Source: Campylobacterota bacterium
Lineage (GTDB): Bacteria > Campylobacterota > Campylobacteria > Campylobacterales > Sulfurimonadaceae
Direction: 5' to 3'
Assembly (NCBI GenBank): GCA_013607635.1
Contig: VCAY01000007.1
Span: 1 to 48,468, forward strand
DNA: 48,468 bases
Shown in pieces: positions 35,996-46,716 of the stretch. The position numbers were made by a program, and so were the translations under genes. The notes under the pieces were generated by a model. The model saw only the letters and a program-made list of their open reading frames with translations. It was not told where the DNA came from and did not search any database. The stretch's first letter is position 1. The number at the start of each line of letters is the position of its first letter.

Positions 35996-37699
35996 TTGAG
36001 AAGAAGCAGAGCTTTTATACCAACATCTAAAGAAGTACCCAACGACGCAACACTTCCGAGTCATATCTTTTTGTCTCGTGCTGGTTTTATCTCGCAGGTG
36101 GGAGCTGGGCTTTATAACTACATGCCTTTAGCAAAAAAGGTGATCAAAAAGATTGAGCATATCATCAACGAAGAGATGCAAAACGCTGGCGCACAAGAGG
36201 TTGAGCTGAGTTTTGTAACTCCTGCTGATCTTTGGGCTGAAAGTGCTAGGATCGAGAAGTTTGGCAAAGAGTTGCTCCGCTTTCGCGATAGAAAAGAGAA
36301 CCTTTTTGTCTTAGGTCCTACACACGAAGAGATGATGGTCAATCTTGTACGTAACCGTGTCAACTCTTATAAAAATCTGCCACTTAATCTCTACCAGATC
36401 AAAACAAAGTTTCGTGATGAAGCGCGCCCTAGATTTGGGCTGATGCGTGGGCGTGAGTTTATTATGAAAGATGGGTACAGTTTTCACAGCTCTTATAAAG
36501 ATCTCGATCGTGAATTTGATGCGATGGAGGCAGCTTATAAAAAAATTCTTACTCGCTTAGGGCTTGATTTTCGTGTTGTCGAGGCTGACAGCGGTGCGAT
36601 CGGTGGAAGTGGCTCAAAAGAGTTGATGGTGTTAGCTGATAGTGGAGAAGATACGATAGCCGTGTGTAGCAAATGTGAATACGGTGCAAACATCGAAGCG
36701 GCAAAACGCTCAAAACGAGGCACTATTCCAGAGGCTCCGGAAGCGGAGTTTAATAAGTTCTTAACCCCAGATACCAAAACGATCGATGATCTTGCACAGT
36801 TTTTTAAGGTTGATCCTTACTATACAGTCAAGTGTGTGGCAAAAAGGGTGATCTATGAAGATGTCAGTGAGATTGTACTTTTCTTTGTAAGAGGGTGTGA
36901 TAACCTTCAAGAAGCAAAAGCGATTAATGCGACAGAAGCACTTGATATTGTAGATGTAACTGAAGAAGAACTCGCAGAGATAGGTCTTGTTCCTGGCTTT
37001 ATAGGACCACTTGATCAAGACAAAGCAAAGCATGTGATCGATAGTGATCTTAAAAATGCAGCCAATATGATCTGTGGAGCAAACGAGAAAGAGTACCATT
37101 TTGTTGGGGTTGATCTTGGTGTGATCTCTGAAGTTGCTTACTTTGCAGATATCGCTGAAGTGAATGAGGGGGATATCTGCCCACACTGTGATGGTACACT
37201 CTCATTTACCAAAGGGATCGAAGTTGGGCATATCTTTAAGCTCGGAACTGTTTATTCAGAGCCTCTCAAGGCTGAGTTTTTAGATGAAAACGGTAAAGCA
37301 CAGCCGTTTATCATGGGAACTTATGGTATGGGGGTTTCACGCTTGGTTGCGGCAGTGATCGAGCAGCACCACGATGAAAACGGTTGTAAGTGGACAAAAG
37401 CAACTGCGCCGTATATGGTAAATATTATGGTGAGTAATGTTAAAGATGAAGCGCAGGTTGCCCTTGGTGAAGAACTGTATGCAAAACTTCAAGATGCAAA
37501 TGTAGAAGTGATGCTTGATGATCGCAAAGAGCGTTTTGGGTTTAAGATGAAAGATGCGGAGCTGATAGGTTTTCCATACACTGTGATCATCGGTAAAGAG
37601 CTTGCAGGTGGCAATGTAGAGATCTATGAGAGAATGAGTACACAAAAAACAGAAGTACCTGCTGATGCGGTGTATGAAAAACTGATGGAGATGATGTAG
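35996..37699 (+). CDS. proS: Proline--tRNA ligase
   Basis: [56 protein letters not shown] start. Confidence 0.96.
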   Translation: MRRSRAFIPTSKEVPNDATLPSHIFLSRAGFISQVGAGLYNYMPLAKKVIKKIEHIINEEMQNAGAQEVELSFVTPADLWAESARIEKFGKELLRFRDRKENLFVLGPTHEEMMVNLVRNRVNSYKNLPLNLYQIKTKFRDEARPRFGLMRGREFIMKDGYSFHSSYKDLDREFDAMEAAYKKILTRLGLDFRVVEADSGAIGGSGSKELMVLADSGEDTIAVCSKCEYGANIEAAKRSKRGTIPEAPEAEFNKFLTPDTKTIDDLAQFFKVDPYYTVKCVAKRVIYEDVSEIVLFFVRGCDNLQEAKAINATEALDIVDVTEEELAEIGLVPGFIGPLDQDKAKHVIDSDLKNAANMICGANEKEYHFVGVDLGVISEVAYFADIAEVNEGDICPHCDGTLSFTKGIEVGHIFKLGTVYSEPLKAEFLDENGKAQPFIMGTYGMGVSRLVAAVIEQHHDENGCKWTKATAPYMVNIMVSNVKDEAQVALGEELYAKLQDANVEVMLDDRKERFGFKMKDAELIGFPYTVIIGKELAGGNVEIYERMSTQKTEVPADAVYEKLMEMM

Positions 37700-38110
37700 A
37701 TGATCTATTTTCTTGTGTATCTCTTTTTGGAAGTGATGGTCTCAGTCAATATCGCTTCCTCTATCGGGGGATTTACAACCTTTTTAGAGATACTGTTGAG
37801 CGCGTTTTTAGGGATTGTTATATTGATCAATTTTAAAGAGGTGCTGTTTGAGAATATGAAGGCAGTCTCTTATAGTTGTATAAACTTAGAAGAGTTTCAG
37901 CAGCTTAATCTTTTTACGGTTATTGGGGCTTTTTTGCTGATTATACCGGGATTTTTAACAGATATTATTGGGTTGTTGTTGCAATTTAGTGCTATAACGA
38001 GTATGATTGTTAACCGTTATAATGTACAATCCAAACATTGTAAAACTCATACAAAGGATGCAGATGTTATCGATGTGGAAGTTATTAAGTGCGACACTAC
38101 TTCTAAGTAG
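37700..38110 (+). CDS. FxsA-like membrane protein
   Basis: 136-aa protein with TM segments and LLIIPGFLTDIIGLLL typical of FxsA family. Confidence 0.8.
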   Translation: MIYFLVYLFLEVMVSVNIASSIGGFTTFLEILLSAFLGIVILINFKEVLFENMKAVSYSCINLEEFQQLNLFTVIGAFLLIIPGFLTDIIGLLLQFSAITSMIVNRYNVQSKHCKTHTKDADVIDVEVIKCDTTSK

Positions 38111-38897
38111 TGTTCTCTATGGTGAGACAACAAGTGAAAAGATAGAAGATTTTTTACTTGATAAGTTTGAAGAAAACTCTAGAATTGAGAATGTCCATGT
38201 GAGGGTTGAAGAGAAAGTACCCCTTGAAGATATTAAGGGCTGGGATGGTTATATTGTATCGGTTAAAGCGACTATCAAGCAGCCTGTAAAAAAACAGATC
38301 AAACAAAAAATGATCTGGTTCTCAAACGGTACTATGATTACCAAAGAACTTGTTAATATGGACACAGGTAGAGATTTGTTACAGCAAGTTAAACCAAAGT
38401 TCAAAGCAGCATACTACGCAAAAGAGAATCTTGTTTATGGTAATGCCAATGCAAAACACAAAATAGCATTTTTTTCTGATCCTTTATGCCCGTTTTGTAA
38501 AGGTTTCGTTCCCGGTGCTTTAAAAGAGTTGAAAAAAGAGCCGAAAAAGTTTGCAGTGTACTATTATCACCTGCCACTTGAGCGTATTCACCCCGCTTCT
38601 GTGCATATTGTGAAGATGATGACAGCTGCACAGCTTCAAGGTGTAAAAGATGTGATCATCAAAACGTATAATATCAAAGTCAACCCAAGAGAGAAAAATG
38701 TACAAAAAATTCTTGATGCTTTCAACAAAGCTGTGGGAACAAAACTCACTATGAAAGATATCAATGCACCTGTTGTTTTAAAACATGTTAAAAAAGATTT
38801 TAATATCGCGACAGACCTTTTGGTGGGTGGAACACCTACTGTGTATCTTGATGACAAGTATGATAAAAAAAGAAATAGTTACAAGAAAGTGAAATAG
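38064..38897 (+). CDS. Periplasmic DsbA/DsbG-like thioredoxin-fold protein
   Basis: Signal peptide MLSMWKLLSATLLLSSVLYG, DPLCPFCKGF active site, cis-Pro loop GGTPTVYL; AAAGG SD upstream of ATG 38064. Confidence 0.85.
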   Translation: MLSMWKLLSATLLLSSVLYGETTSEKIEDFLLDKFEENSRIENVHVRVEEKVPLEDIKGWDGYIVSVKATIKQPVKKQIKQKMIWFSNGTMITKELVNMDTGRDLLQQVKPKFKAAYYAKENLVYGNANAKHKIAFFSDPLCPFCKGFVPGALKELKKEPKKFAVYYYHLPLERIHPASVHIVKMMTAAQLQGVKDVIIKTYNIKVNPREKNVQKILDAFNKAVGTKLTMKDINAPVVLKHVKKDFNIATDLLVGGTPTVYLDDKYDKKRNSYKKVK

Positions 38898-39857
38898 ATG
38901 GATAAATTAGTTATAGCCACAAGAGTTTCAGACCTTGCACTTTGGCAGGCGTACCATGTCAAAGAGAGGATCGAAAAAAGCTTTCCCGATATCACAGTAG
39001 AGCTTAACAAGATTGTGAGCAACGGCGATAAAGTACTCGATAAACCACTTGCACTCATCGGTGGCAAAGGGCACTTTACCAAAGAGCTCGAAGATCAGAT
39101 GCTCGAAGGTAATGCCCAGATGGCAGTGCATAGTCTCAAAGATGTGCCAACTTATACACCTGATGGACTTGAACTTGTTGCTGTAACAAAACGGCAAGAT
39201 CAAAGTGATGTGTTTTTGTCACACACTTATACTTCTCTTGATGAGCTGCCACAAGGTGCTGTTGTCGGTACAACAAGTCTTAGACGCAGGATGCAATTAC
39301 TCTCGCGCAGACCTGATCTAAAAGTTAAAGATCTTCGTGGTAATGTGAACACCCGTCTTAGAAAACTCAAAGAGGGGCAGTACGATGCGATCATCCTCGC
39401 ATTTATCGGACTTAACAGACTTGATCTTTTAAAAGATATTCCCCATGTTGAAAAACTCTCACTCGATATGATGATCCCGCCGATGGGACAAGCTGCTCTT
39501 GGGATAGAGATCATTACAGGCAACGAAAAAGTGCGAGAGATTGCGATGAGTCTTAACGATGCAGATACACTTCTTTGCACACAAATAGAGCGAGATTTTA
39601 TTGCAGCCATTGGTGCTGGGTGTTCTGCTCCTGTTGCATGTAACGCGGTAGTTGATGGTGATGAGGTAACACTTCGCACGATGATTGGTTTTAGTGATGG
39701 TACAAACATTATACAAGAGAAGATGAGCGCACAAAAAGATGCCAGCCGTAACATCGGTAAAGAGATGGCAAAAAAGATGATAGAGCAGGGTGCTTTGGAG
39801 CTTCTTAAAAAAGCTGAGGAAGTGGCATTTAAAGAGGAGATGCCACAAAGGCTGTAA
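38898..39857 (+). CDS. hemC: Hydroxymethylbilane synthase (porphobilinogen deaminase)
   Basis: ATRVSDLALWQA, HSLKDVPT, GTTSLRRRMQL, GAGCSAPVAC. Confidence 0.96.
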   Translation: MDKLVIATRVSDLALWQAYHVKERIEKSFPDITVELNKIVSNGDKVLDKPLALIGGKGHFTKELEDQMLEGNAQMAVHSLKDVPTYTPDGLELVAVTKRQDQSDVFLSHTYTSLDELPQGAVVGTTSLRRRMQLLSRRPDLKVKDLRGNVNTRLRKLKEGQYDAIILAFIGLNRLDLLKDIPHVEKLSLDMMIPPMGQAALGIEIITGNEKVREIAMSLNDADTLLCTQIERDFIAAIGAGCSAPVACNAVVDGDEVTLRTMIGFSDGTNIIQEKMSAQKDASRNIGKEMAKKMIEQGALELLKKAEEVAFKEEMPQRL

Positions 39858-39861
39858 CACT

Positions 39862-40536
39862 ATGCTAAACGCTAGGATCACGCAGAGCTCTTGGCGTGAA
39901 GTACTTGCAGATGAGCTGCAAAAACCTTACTTGAAAGAGCTTAAAAAGTTTCTTATCCAAGAGAAACAGTGCTACACTATTTTTCCAAATGATGCAAATA
40001 TTTTCAATGCTTACAACACCACAAGTTTTGATGCAGTGAAGGTGGTGATCCTTGGGCAAGACCCTTACCACGGTGTCAATCAAGCGCACGGCCTTGCTTT
40101 TTCGGTAAGAGATGGTGTGAAACATCCCCCCTCTTTAGTCAATATCTTTAAAGAGTTGCAAGATGATGTGGGGTGTAGTTATCCACAGACAAGTGAGTTG
40201 ACATCGTGGGCGAAGCAGGGGGTATTATTGCTGAATACGGTTTTAACGGTGCGTCAGGGTGAAGCAGCTTCTCATAAGGAGCGAGGCTGGGAGCGATTTA
40301 CCGATGTCACCATTCAAGCTATCAGTAAGCATAAAGAGCGTATTGTGTTTATTTTGTGGGGAAGACCGGCACAGATGAAAGCAAAACTCATAGACAGCTC
40401 AAAACATCTCATCCTCAAAGCTCCCCATCCATCACCCCTCTCATCTTACAGGGGATTTTTTGGCTCCAAACCATTTTCAAAGACCAATGAGTATCTTCTT
40501 GCGCATAAGAAAACAGCCATAGAGTGGTGTTTGTAA
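39862..40536 (+). CDS. ung: Uracil-DNA glycosylase
   Basis: VVILGQDPYHGVNQAHGLAFSV, LLLNTVLTVRQGEAASHKERGW, APHPSPLSSYRGFFG. Confidence 0.96.
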   Translation: MLNARITQSSWREVLADELQKPYLKELKKFLIQEKQCYTIFPNDANIFNAYNTTSFDAVKVVILGQDPYHGVNQAHGLAFSVRDGVKHPPSLVNIFKELQDDVGCSYPQTSELTSWAKQGVLLLNTVLTVRQGEAASHKERGWERFTDVTIQAISKHKERIVFILWGRPAQMKAKLIDSSKHLILKAPHPSPLSSYRGFFGSKPFSKTNEYLLAHKKTAIEWCL

Positions 40537-40557
40537 AACTTCTACCGTAACCACCCC

Positions 40558-40851
40558 TTAGCGATTGGATCCAAATTTTGTATGCCACCACTCATCTGGT
40601 GTTATGGTTGTTTTTTTGATACTCTCCTCATCTAATGGGTATTCATAATTTTCACAGTATGTGAGGATGGTTTGATATGCATCATTGATTTTGGCACTCA
40701 TTTTAGTGGCTTTTAGCGGATCATCCTTGTGTTTGTCGGGATGCCATTTTTTCATCAGGAGTTTGTATTTTTGTTTGATCTCTTTAAGGGAGGATTTTTC
40801 ACGAAGACCAAGGAGCGATTTGGCCTTCATGATCTTTTCAAAGGAGCTCAA
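40558..40851 (-). CDS. Small DnaJ-domain protein
   Basis: J-domain with HPD motif (LMKKWHPDKHKDDP), 97 aa, directly downstream of ftsZ. Confidence 0.85.
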   Translation of the reverse strand: MSSFEKIMKAKSLLGLREKSSLKEIKQKYKLLMKKWHPDKHKDDPLKATKMSAKINDAYQTILTYCENYEYPLDEESIKKTTITPDEWWHTKFGSNR

Positions 40852-40857
40852 GTGTTG

Positions 40858-41979
40858 TTAGTCTTGTTGTTTTCTCATATATGCCGGAATATCAAGATAG
40901 TCACCATCTAGATCGCCACCGACAACCATCCTAGGGGCAATTTTTACTTTTGGCATAGCAGGTTGTTGCGCTTCAAACTCTGGATTATTTGTTGTTGTGC
41001 TCTCTTGTTTATCAAATCCGGTTGCAACGATCGTAATCTTTACATAGTTTTCTGGAAGTTCCGGATCGGTTGAAGTTCCCCAGATAACATCAGCATCATC
41101 GTGAGCACTTTCATAAACCACTTCCATAGCTTCTGACATATCGATAAATGAGAAGTCTGGATGGATCTTGAAGTGTACAAGGACACCCATGGCACCATTG
41201 ATAGACATATTGTCAAGCAGAGGTGACTCGATTGCTGCTTTGATCGCTTCATAAGCAGCATTTTCACCCTCATGCTCACCAACACCCATAAGTGCCATAC
41301 CTTGATGACTCATAACGGTTTGTAAGTCGGCAAAGTCAAGGTTGATGTCGTTGTCACCACTTGAGAGGATAACCCCACTTGTTCCACTTACCGCTTGAGC
41401 TAAGACACTGTCAACAATTTTAAAACTGTCTTTAATCCCAAGTCTTCTGTCGATGATCGAGAGGAGTTTGTCATTTGGAATGACAACGATAGAGTCCGAT
41501 TCTTTTTTAAGCTCTTTAAGTCCTGCTTCTGCAAGTTTGCCTCTTTTGCTCCCTTCAAATTTGAAAGGTTTTGTAACAACAGAGATGGTAAGCGCTCCAA
41601 TCTCTTTGGCAATTTGTGCGACAACGGGTGCTGCACCTGTTCCGGTTCCTCCGCCAAGTCCAGCCGAGATAAAAACAATATCTGCACCCTGCAAGGCATC
41701 TCTGATCTCATCATAACTCTCCAGTGCTGAGTCGCGACCGATCTCAGGTTTCATTCCAGCTCCTAGACCCTTTGTAAGGTTTGCACCGATTTGGATCTTT
41801 GTAGCGGATGAATTTTCATTAAGCACTTGCGCATCGGTGTTAACAAGCATCATCTCAATACCGTTGACACCCTCATTGATCATGTGCCCGATCATGTTGC
41901 CACCGCCACCGCCGACACCAACTGCGATGATTCGTGCACCGCTTGGGTTTTGTATCTCCTCAACTGTAAATGGTTCCAT
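40858..41979 (-). CDS. ftsZ: Cell division protein FtsZ
   Basis: GVGGGGGNMI, GLGGGTGTGAAPV tubulin signature, C-terminal DYLDIPAYMRKQ. Confidence 0.98.
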   Translation of the reverse strand: MEPFTVEEIQNPSGARIIAVGVGGGGGNMIGHMINEGVNGIEMMLVNTDAQVLNENSSATKIQIGANLTKGLGAGMKPEIGRDSALESYDEIRDALQGADIVFISAGLGGGTGTGAAPVVAQIAKEIGALTISVVTKPFKFEGSKRGKLAEAGLKELKKESDSIVVIPNDKLLSIIDRRLGIKDSFKIVDSVLAQAVSGTSGVILSSGDNDINLDFADLQTVMSHQGMALMGVGEHEGENAAYEAIKAAIESPLLDNMSINGAMGVLVHFKIHPDFSFIDMSEAMEVVYESAHDDADVIWGTSTDPELPENYVKITIVATGFDKQESTTTNNPEFEAQQPAMPKVKIAPRMVVGGDLDGDYLDIPAYMRKQQD

Positions 41980-41991
41980 TAGTTCACTCCT

Positions 41992-43353
41992 TTAAAATAA
42001 CTGGGTAGCCCAGTTCCAAAACTTCGCCATACCACTAGCTTCGTCACTTTTTTTCTCTTTTGCCTCTTCAAGGTTGAGCATCTTTGGCTCTTTGTCTTGC
42101 TGTGGTTGGGCAATAGGAAAAGCATCTTGAGTTGGTGTTGCAAGATCTACTTTAGTAGCAGAGACAGGCTCCTCATTTGAGTGTCTTACTCTTTTGTTGA
42201 CATCGATCTCATAAGGTGTGTATGGAGCTGCTGAGAACATCACAAGACCAACTGCGCTTGAATATTCAGGATCTCTAAGCGAATCAAAAAGCCCATCCAT
42301 CTCTTTAGGCTTGGCAAGTCGAACCGGAACAGAACCAAAAGTAGCGATAGCAAGATCACGAATCCCCTCCATCTTGGAAAAACCACCGGTAAGAACAACA
42401 CCTGCGCCGATCTGATCTTTAAGCCCGCTGTTTTCGATAAAGTGTGCAAGGATCATCAGTGTCTCTTCAACACGGGCAAAGATCACATTGTGCACCACTT
42501 CTAAAGAGACCTCATGGGTTGTTGTTTCATCTCCGATAATCGGCAACTCAATAAGATCATTGCTTGGTGTCAGGAGTGATCCAAACTCAAGTTTTACTTT
42601 GTCTGCAACATTGAGTGGGGTGTGCAGTGCCATAGAAAGATCGCTTGTGACATGGTTAGAACCCACTCCAAGGTACTCATTGTAACGGATGGAGTTTCCT
42701 GAATATATAGCGATATTGCTTGTATTGCCACCCATGTCGATCACTGCTACACCAAGCTCTTTTTCATCTTCATTGAGTATGGCAATCGTCGAGGCATAAG
42801 AGTTAAGAACTATATTTTCAACTGTAACACCGGCACCTCTTACTGCCTTTTTAAGATTGTGGAGATTTGATTTTTGTGTGGTGATGATGTGCGTCTCTAC
42901 TTCCAGTCTTGAAGCGTTCATCCCGAGTGGATCTTCGATAAAATCTTGATCATCCACCTTGAAGTTGTAAGGTAAGGCATGTAAGACTTCATATTCGTTT
43001 GGGATGTTGGCATTGTAGAGTGAGGTGTGCATCACACGCTTAATCTCATCAAAACTGATCTCTTTAGATTGGATATTGACGATACCGTTAGAGCTAAGAC
43101 TCTTAGTGTATGCGCCAGAAATAGAAACGATTGCACTTGTAGCAGTTGATCCAGAAACTCTTTTTGCATCTTCAACAGCGGTTTTAATACTTCTTGCTGC
43201 AAGCTCAATGTTTGTAATACTGCCTTTTTTTAGTCCTTGTGCTTTGGTAGTTCCAGCACCTGTGATGGTGATAGAGTTGTTATGTGCTATATCTGCAGTG
43301 ATAGCACAAATCTTGGTTGAGCCAATATCGATGGCTAAAACGCTTCTACTCAA
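41992..43353 (-). CDS. ftsA: Cell division protein FtsA
   Basis: AIDIGSTKICAIT, AVIDMGGNTSNIAIY, VVLTGGFSKMEGI; TTG start with AAGGA SD. Confidence 0.95.
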   Translation of the reverse strand: MSRSVLAIDIGSTKICAITADIAHNNSITITGAGTTKAQGLKKGSITNIELAARSIKTAVEDAKRVSGSTATSAIVSISGAYTKSLSSNGIVNIQSKEISFDEIKRVMHTSLYNANIPNEYEVLHALPYNFKVDDQDFIEDPLGMNASRLEVETHIITTQKSNLHNLKKAVRGAGVTVENIVLNSYASTIAILNEDEKELGVAVIDMGGNTSNIAIYSGNSIRYNEYLGVGSNHVTSDLSMALHTPLNVADKVKLEFGSLLTPSNDLIELPIIGDETTTHEVSLEVVHNVIFARVEETLMILAHFIENSGLKDQIGAGVVLTGGFSKMEGIRDLAIATFGSVPVRLAKPKEMDGLFDSLRDPEYSSAVGLVMFSAAPYTPYEIDVNKRVRHSNEEPVSATKVDLATPTQDAFPIAQPQQDKEPKMLNLEEAKEKKSDEASGMAKFWNWATQLF

Positions 43354-43354
43354 A

Positions 43355-44821
43355 CTAGAGTCCTTGGATAAAAATCTGTGTTTTATATTTGCTTTGAAGA
43401 GTTTTCATAAGCCCTTCACCAAACACACTTGTTTTTAATCTAGCAATAAGTTCTTTTGCTTGATCATTATTTGTGTTTTCAAGCAACTTTTGTTCCAAAA
43501 TATTGAAAAGAACGATTTTTCCACTCTGAAGTGTTATGAAATCTCTTTTTTGTTCTGACTGGAAAAGTTTTTGGAGAAACTCTTTAGTCTCAGCCTGTGT
43601 AAGATTATCAATTGTATTGTTGGATTGTAGTGTAAGAAACTCAGAGTGTTTGCCCGTAAAGTGCTGGACGGTTTTAGTGGCTATATCATAGCTTTTCTCT
43701 TTTTGTTTTTGCTGTATATAGTACGCTCGTAGCTCTTTTTTTGCTTCCTCGAAAGATTTTATAACCGAAGGATTTGTTTGAAGAAGTTGAAAGCTGTAGT
43801 AAGATCCGTTAAACATAACCGGTTTTACGAAAGGTTTGGCAGGTGTAGCGTGTGTGATCTTCTCAAACACTTCGTTATTGAATTGATTGTTTGAAGCAGA
43901 GATTGTTAGCTGTTTTATTTTGCTTGGATCTGTTTTTCCGTTTTTAAATGCTATAAATTCTCGTAACGCTGCTTTTTTATTTGCTTTAGTATTGAGCTCC
44001 TTGATAATAGCCGGTTGGGCATCTTTCAAAGAGAGAAGTTTACCCTCTTTGTCTTTAAAATGGTTTTTATTCTCTTGGTAGTAGCTTGCAATAGCACTTT
44101 GATCATACTTGTTTGATTGTGGTTGGTGTTTGAGTAGTGCCACTTTATAGCTTACTGCAGTCATATAGTTGTCTTTAGTGTTTTCCCAGAACTCTTTAAG
44201 GGCATCTTCTTTGACTTTGATAGCGAATTTTTGTGGATCAAGTACTTTGTACTCAATCTTATCTGCAATACCAAAGAGTGTACTCATGATCTTCTCTTCG
44301 TTTTTATTGGGAGAAATTTTAAGGAGTGTAAGCACTTTTTTTACAAGCAACTCTTTGGAGAGCTCTTTTTCATACTCTGTTGGAGTGAGTCTGTTTTGTG
44401 CAAGAACATCTTTGTATGTTTGAGGATCAAAGATACCATCTTTGAAAAAAGCTTTATTGTTTTGAAGTTCAGTATAGATATCTTTTGGAGACACACTAAG
44501 ATCGTAAGATTTAGCAAGGTTGATAAGGTAGGCTTGCTGGATGAGTTGTTGGAGTGCTTGCTTTTGTAAGCCAAACTGTTTTGCCTTCTCTTCATCGAAG
44601 TTGCCCTGAAACATCTGGGCATACTGTGCATAAAGTCTTGAGTATGCTTTTTGCATCTCGACCATACTGATCTCACTATCGCCAACTTTTGCTACCGATC
44701 CCGCTTTGTCACCATAACTATATTGTCCCCAGCCGACAAAACCGGCACCAACAAACGCGATTGTAGATATCCAGATAGTGATAATAAGCCATTTTTTGTG
44801 TCGTTGCATCCAAGTGATCAT
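43355..44821 (-). CDS. PpiD/SurA-N domain periplasmic folding protein
   Basis: N-terminal TM (KKWLIITIWISTIAFVGAGFVGWGQYSY), SurA-N-like region, located upstream of ftsA. Confidence 0.82.
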   Translation of the reverse strand: MITWMQRHKKWLIITIWISTIAFVGAGFVGWGQYSYGDKAGSVAKVGDSEISMVEMQKAYSRLYAQYAQMFQGNFDEEKAKQFGLQKQALQQLIQQAYLINLAKSYDLSVSPKDIYTELQNNKAFFKDGIFDPQTYKDVLAQNRLTPTEYEKELSKELLVKKVLTLLKISPNKNEEKIMSTLFGIADKIEYKVLDPQKFAIKVKEDALKEFWENTKDNYMTAVSYKVALLKHQPQSNKYDQSAIASYYQENKNHFKDKEGKLLSLKDAQPAIIKELNTKANKKAALREFIAFKNGKTDPSKIKQLTISASNNQFNNEVFEKITHATPAKPFVKPVMFNGSYYSFQLLQTNPSVIKSFEEAKKELRAYYIQQKQKEKSYDIATKTVQHFTGKHSEFLTLQSNNTIDNLTQAETKEFLQKLFQSEQKRDFITLQSGKIVLFNILEQKLLENTNNDQAKELIARLKTSVFGEGLMKTLQSKYKTQIFIQGL

Positions 44822-44893
44822 AAAAAGTTTCCTTTGTGTAAATTGCGATATTTTATGGAAATTAGCCTTTAATGTTGATAAAGAGGGAGTCGA

Positions 44894-45484
44894 TTAATCG
44901 AGATCGTATCTACTTGCTGATTCACTGAGCATAAGAATGCGGCAACTTTTTTCCAAAATGGCTAGTTTTCTTGCCATCTCATGCACATCGCGGCTAAATG
45001 CATAAACACCATAGCCACGAATCACTATAATGTTTGTTTTGTGTGTTTGAAAATATGTTGTTATCTCACTTGAAGCGCGATCGTACCAGTCATCAAAGTT
45101 TTTTGGATCGTAGATCTCGATCGAACCAAGATCGTTATGCCCAAAATAATCTTTTGGATCGATGATGTTATGATTAAGAGAGTACGCTGTGGTAAAAGGG
45201 GGCATTGTAAAGCTAATAAATTTTGCTTCAGTTATTTGTGAATAGATATTGTAGTGGATATTAGCATCGATACTTGCCTGATTCCACCGATAGTCTTTTT
45301 TAAAATAAAGCTCAATAAGTGCGTGCTCATCCAAAGCATCAAACACTGCCTCTTTGGTATTGATCAAAAACCTACCTGAATCGGTTTTTGCCGAGATCGA
45401 TCCATGATAGATACCAAAAAAGTCCTTACGAAACATCGAAAGGGACAACGAAGCGAGTTTTTTGCCTAGGTGTGCTTTGTTCAT
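44894..45484 (-). CDS. Class II aldolase/adducin-like domain protein, apparently lacking canonical zinc ligands
   Basis: GSISAKTDSGRFLI, IHYNIYSQI, VIRGYGVYAFSRDVHEMARKLAILEKSCRIL resemble the aldolase II/adducin fold. Confidence 0.75.
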   Translation of the reverse strand: MNKAHLGKKLASLSLSMFRKDFFGIYHGSISAKTDSGRFLINTKEAVFDALDEHALIELYFKKDYRWNQASIDANIHYNIYSQITEAKFISFTMPPFTTAYSLNHNIIDPKDYFGHNDLGSIEIYDPKNFDDWYDRASSEITTYFQTHKTNIIVIRGYGVYAFSRDVHEMARKLAILEKSCRILMLSESASRYDLD

Positions 45485-45498
45485 AACATCCCTTTATA

Positions 45499-46623
45499 TT
45501 ATTTGAACCAACTTTTCATCTTATCAATGGCAGAGTCTAAAACACTCTCATGCGGTTTTGATTCTACACCAAAAGATTCTTGAAGTTTATCTAAGAGTTC
45601 AAGTTGTTGGGCATTAAGTTTTTTTGGATACTGCAGATCGATGACTGCTATAAGATCCCCTCTGCCGTGACCATGCACATCTTCGACCCCTTCACCTCTA
45701 AAAGCGAAGCGCTGTTTATCACGTGTACCTACATCAAGTTTTAATGCCAACTCGCCTGTGAGTGATGGGATGGTAAGGGTGTCACCTTTGATCGCTTGTG
45801 TGAAAAATACCGGTATTTCGATATATACATCGTTGTTGTCGCGAATAAAATGTTTGTCTGGTTGTACACTAAATGTTACATACAGATCACCTCTGCGACC
45901 ACTTTTACCGATGTTTCCTTTGCCTGAAACCCTTAGGCGGTTGCCGTTGTCGATCCCTTTTGGGATTTTGATGCTAATCGTTTCTTTGATCTCTTTGTAG
46001 CTGCTCCCTTTACAGGTAGAACATTTTTGTGCTGTCGCAGTTCCTAGACCGTGACAAGCCGGACATGTTTGTGAGAAGGTCATAAAGCCTTGTTTCATAT
46101 ACACTTGCCCTTGACCACTACACTGTTTACATGTAGAGAGCTTGCCATCTTTTGCTCCGGTTCCCTTACAGTCACTACAAGCATCTTTGTAGGAGTACTC
46201 TATATCTTTTTCACAACCAAACACCGCTTCATTAAAAGAGATACTCATCTCGATATTCATATCAAGCGGGTATTTGTCCATATCGGTCGGATTTCTTCGG
46301 CGTGATCGTCCACCGCCAAACCCACTAAACATCTCTTCAAAAATAGCACCGAGATCATCAAACCCAGCAGATGAGGCACGCGATCCTCCACCCATCCCTT
46401 GCAGACCATCTTTACCGTATCTGTCGTATATACTTCTTTGGTGATCATCGCTCAGACACTGGTACGCTTCATTACAAAGCTTGAACATCTTCTCAGCTTC
46501 TTGATCCCCCGGATTTTTATCGGGATGGTATTTTTTCGCCATTTTTCTGTAGGCTTTTTTGATCTCCGCTTTGTCCGCCGTGCGTGAAACATCTAAAATC
46601 TCATAATAACTTAATTCTTCCAT
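45499..46623 (-). CDS. dnaJ: Chaperone protein DnaJ
   Basis: J-domain HPDKNPGD, Gly-rich region, four CxxCxGxG zinc repeats. Confidence 0.97.
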   Translation of the reverse strand: MEELSYYEILDVSRTADKAEIKKAYRKMAKKYHPDKNPGDQEAEKMFKLCNEAYQCLSDDHQRSIYDRYGKDGLQGMGGGSRASSAGFDDLGAIFEEMFSGFGGGRSRRRNPTDMDKYPLDMNIEMSISFNEAVFGCEKDIEYSYKDACSDCKGTGAKDGKLSTCKQCSGQGQVYMKQGFMTFSQTCPACHGLGTATAQKCSTCKGSSYKEIKETISIKIPKGIDNGNRLRVSGKGNIGKSGRRGDLYVTFSVQPDKHFIRDNNDVYIEIPVFFTQAIKGDTLTIPSLTGELALKLDVGTRDKQRFAFRGEGVEDVHGHGRGDLIAVIDLQYPKKLNAQQLELLDKLQESFGVESKPHESVLDSAIDKMKSWFK

Positions 46624-46700
46624 CTTTGTCCTGTAAAAAGTTTTTTTGCAATTATATCGAGTTTTTGCTTAGATAAAATGGTACTAAAGTAGCAGAAGTT

Positions 46701-46709
46701 TGTTATAAT
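46701..46709 (+). promoter_or_regulatory. Extended -10 promoter element (TGTTATAAT) 7 nt upstream of mltA start
   Basis: Perfect TGnTATAAT; start codon at 46717. Confidence 0.6.
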
Positions 46710-46716
46710 CCCGTTT

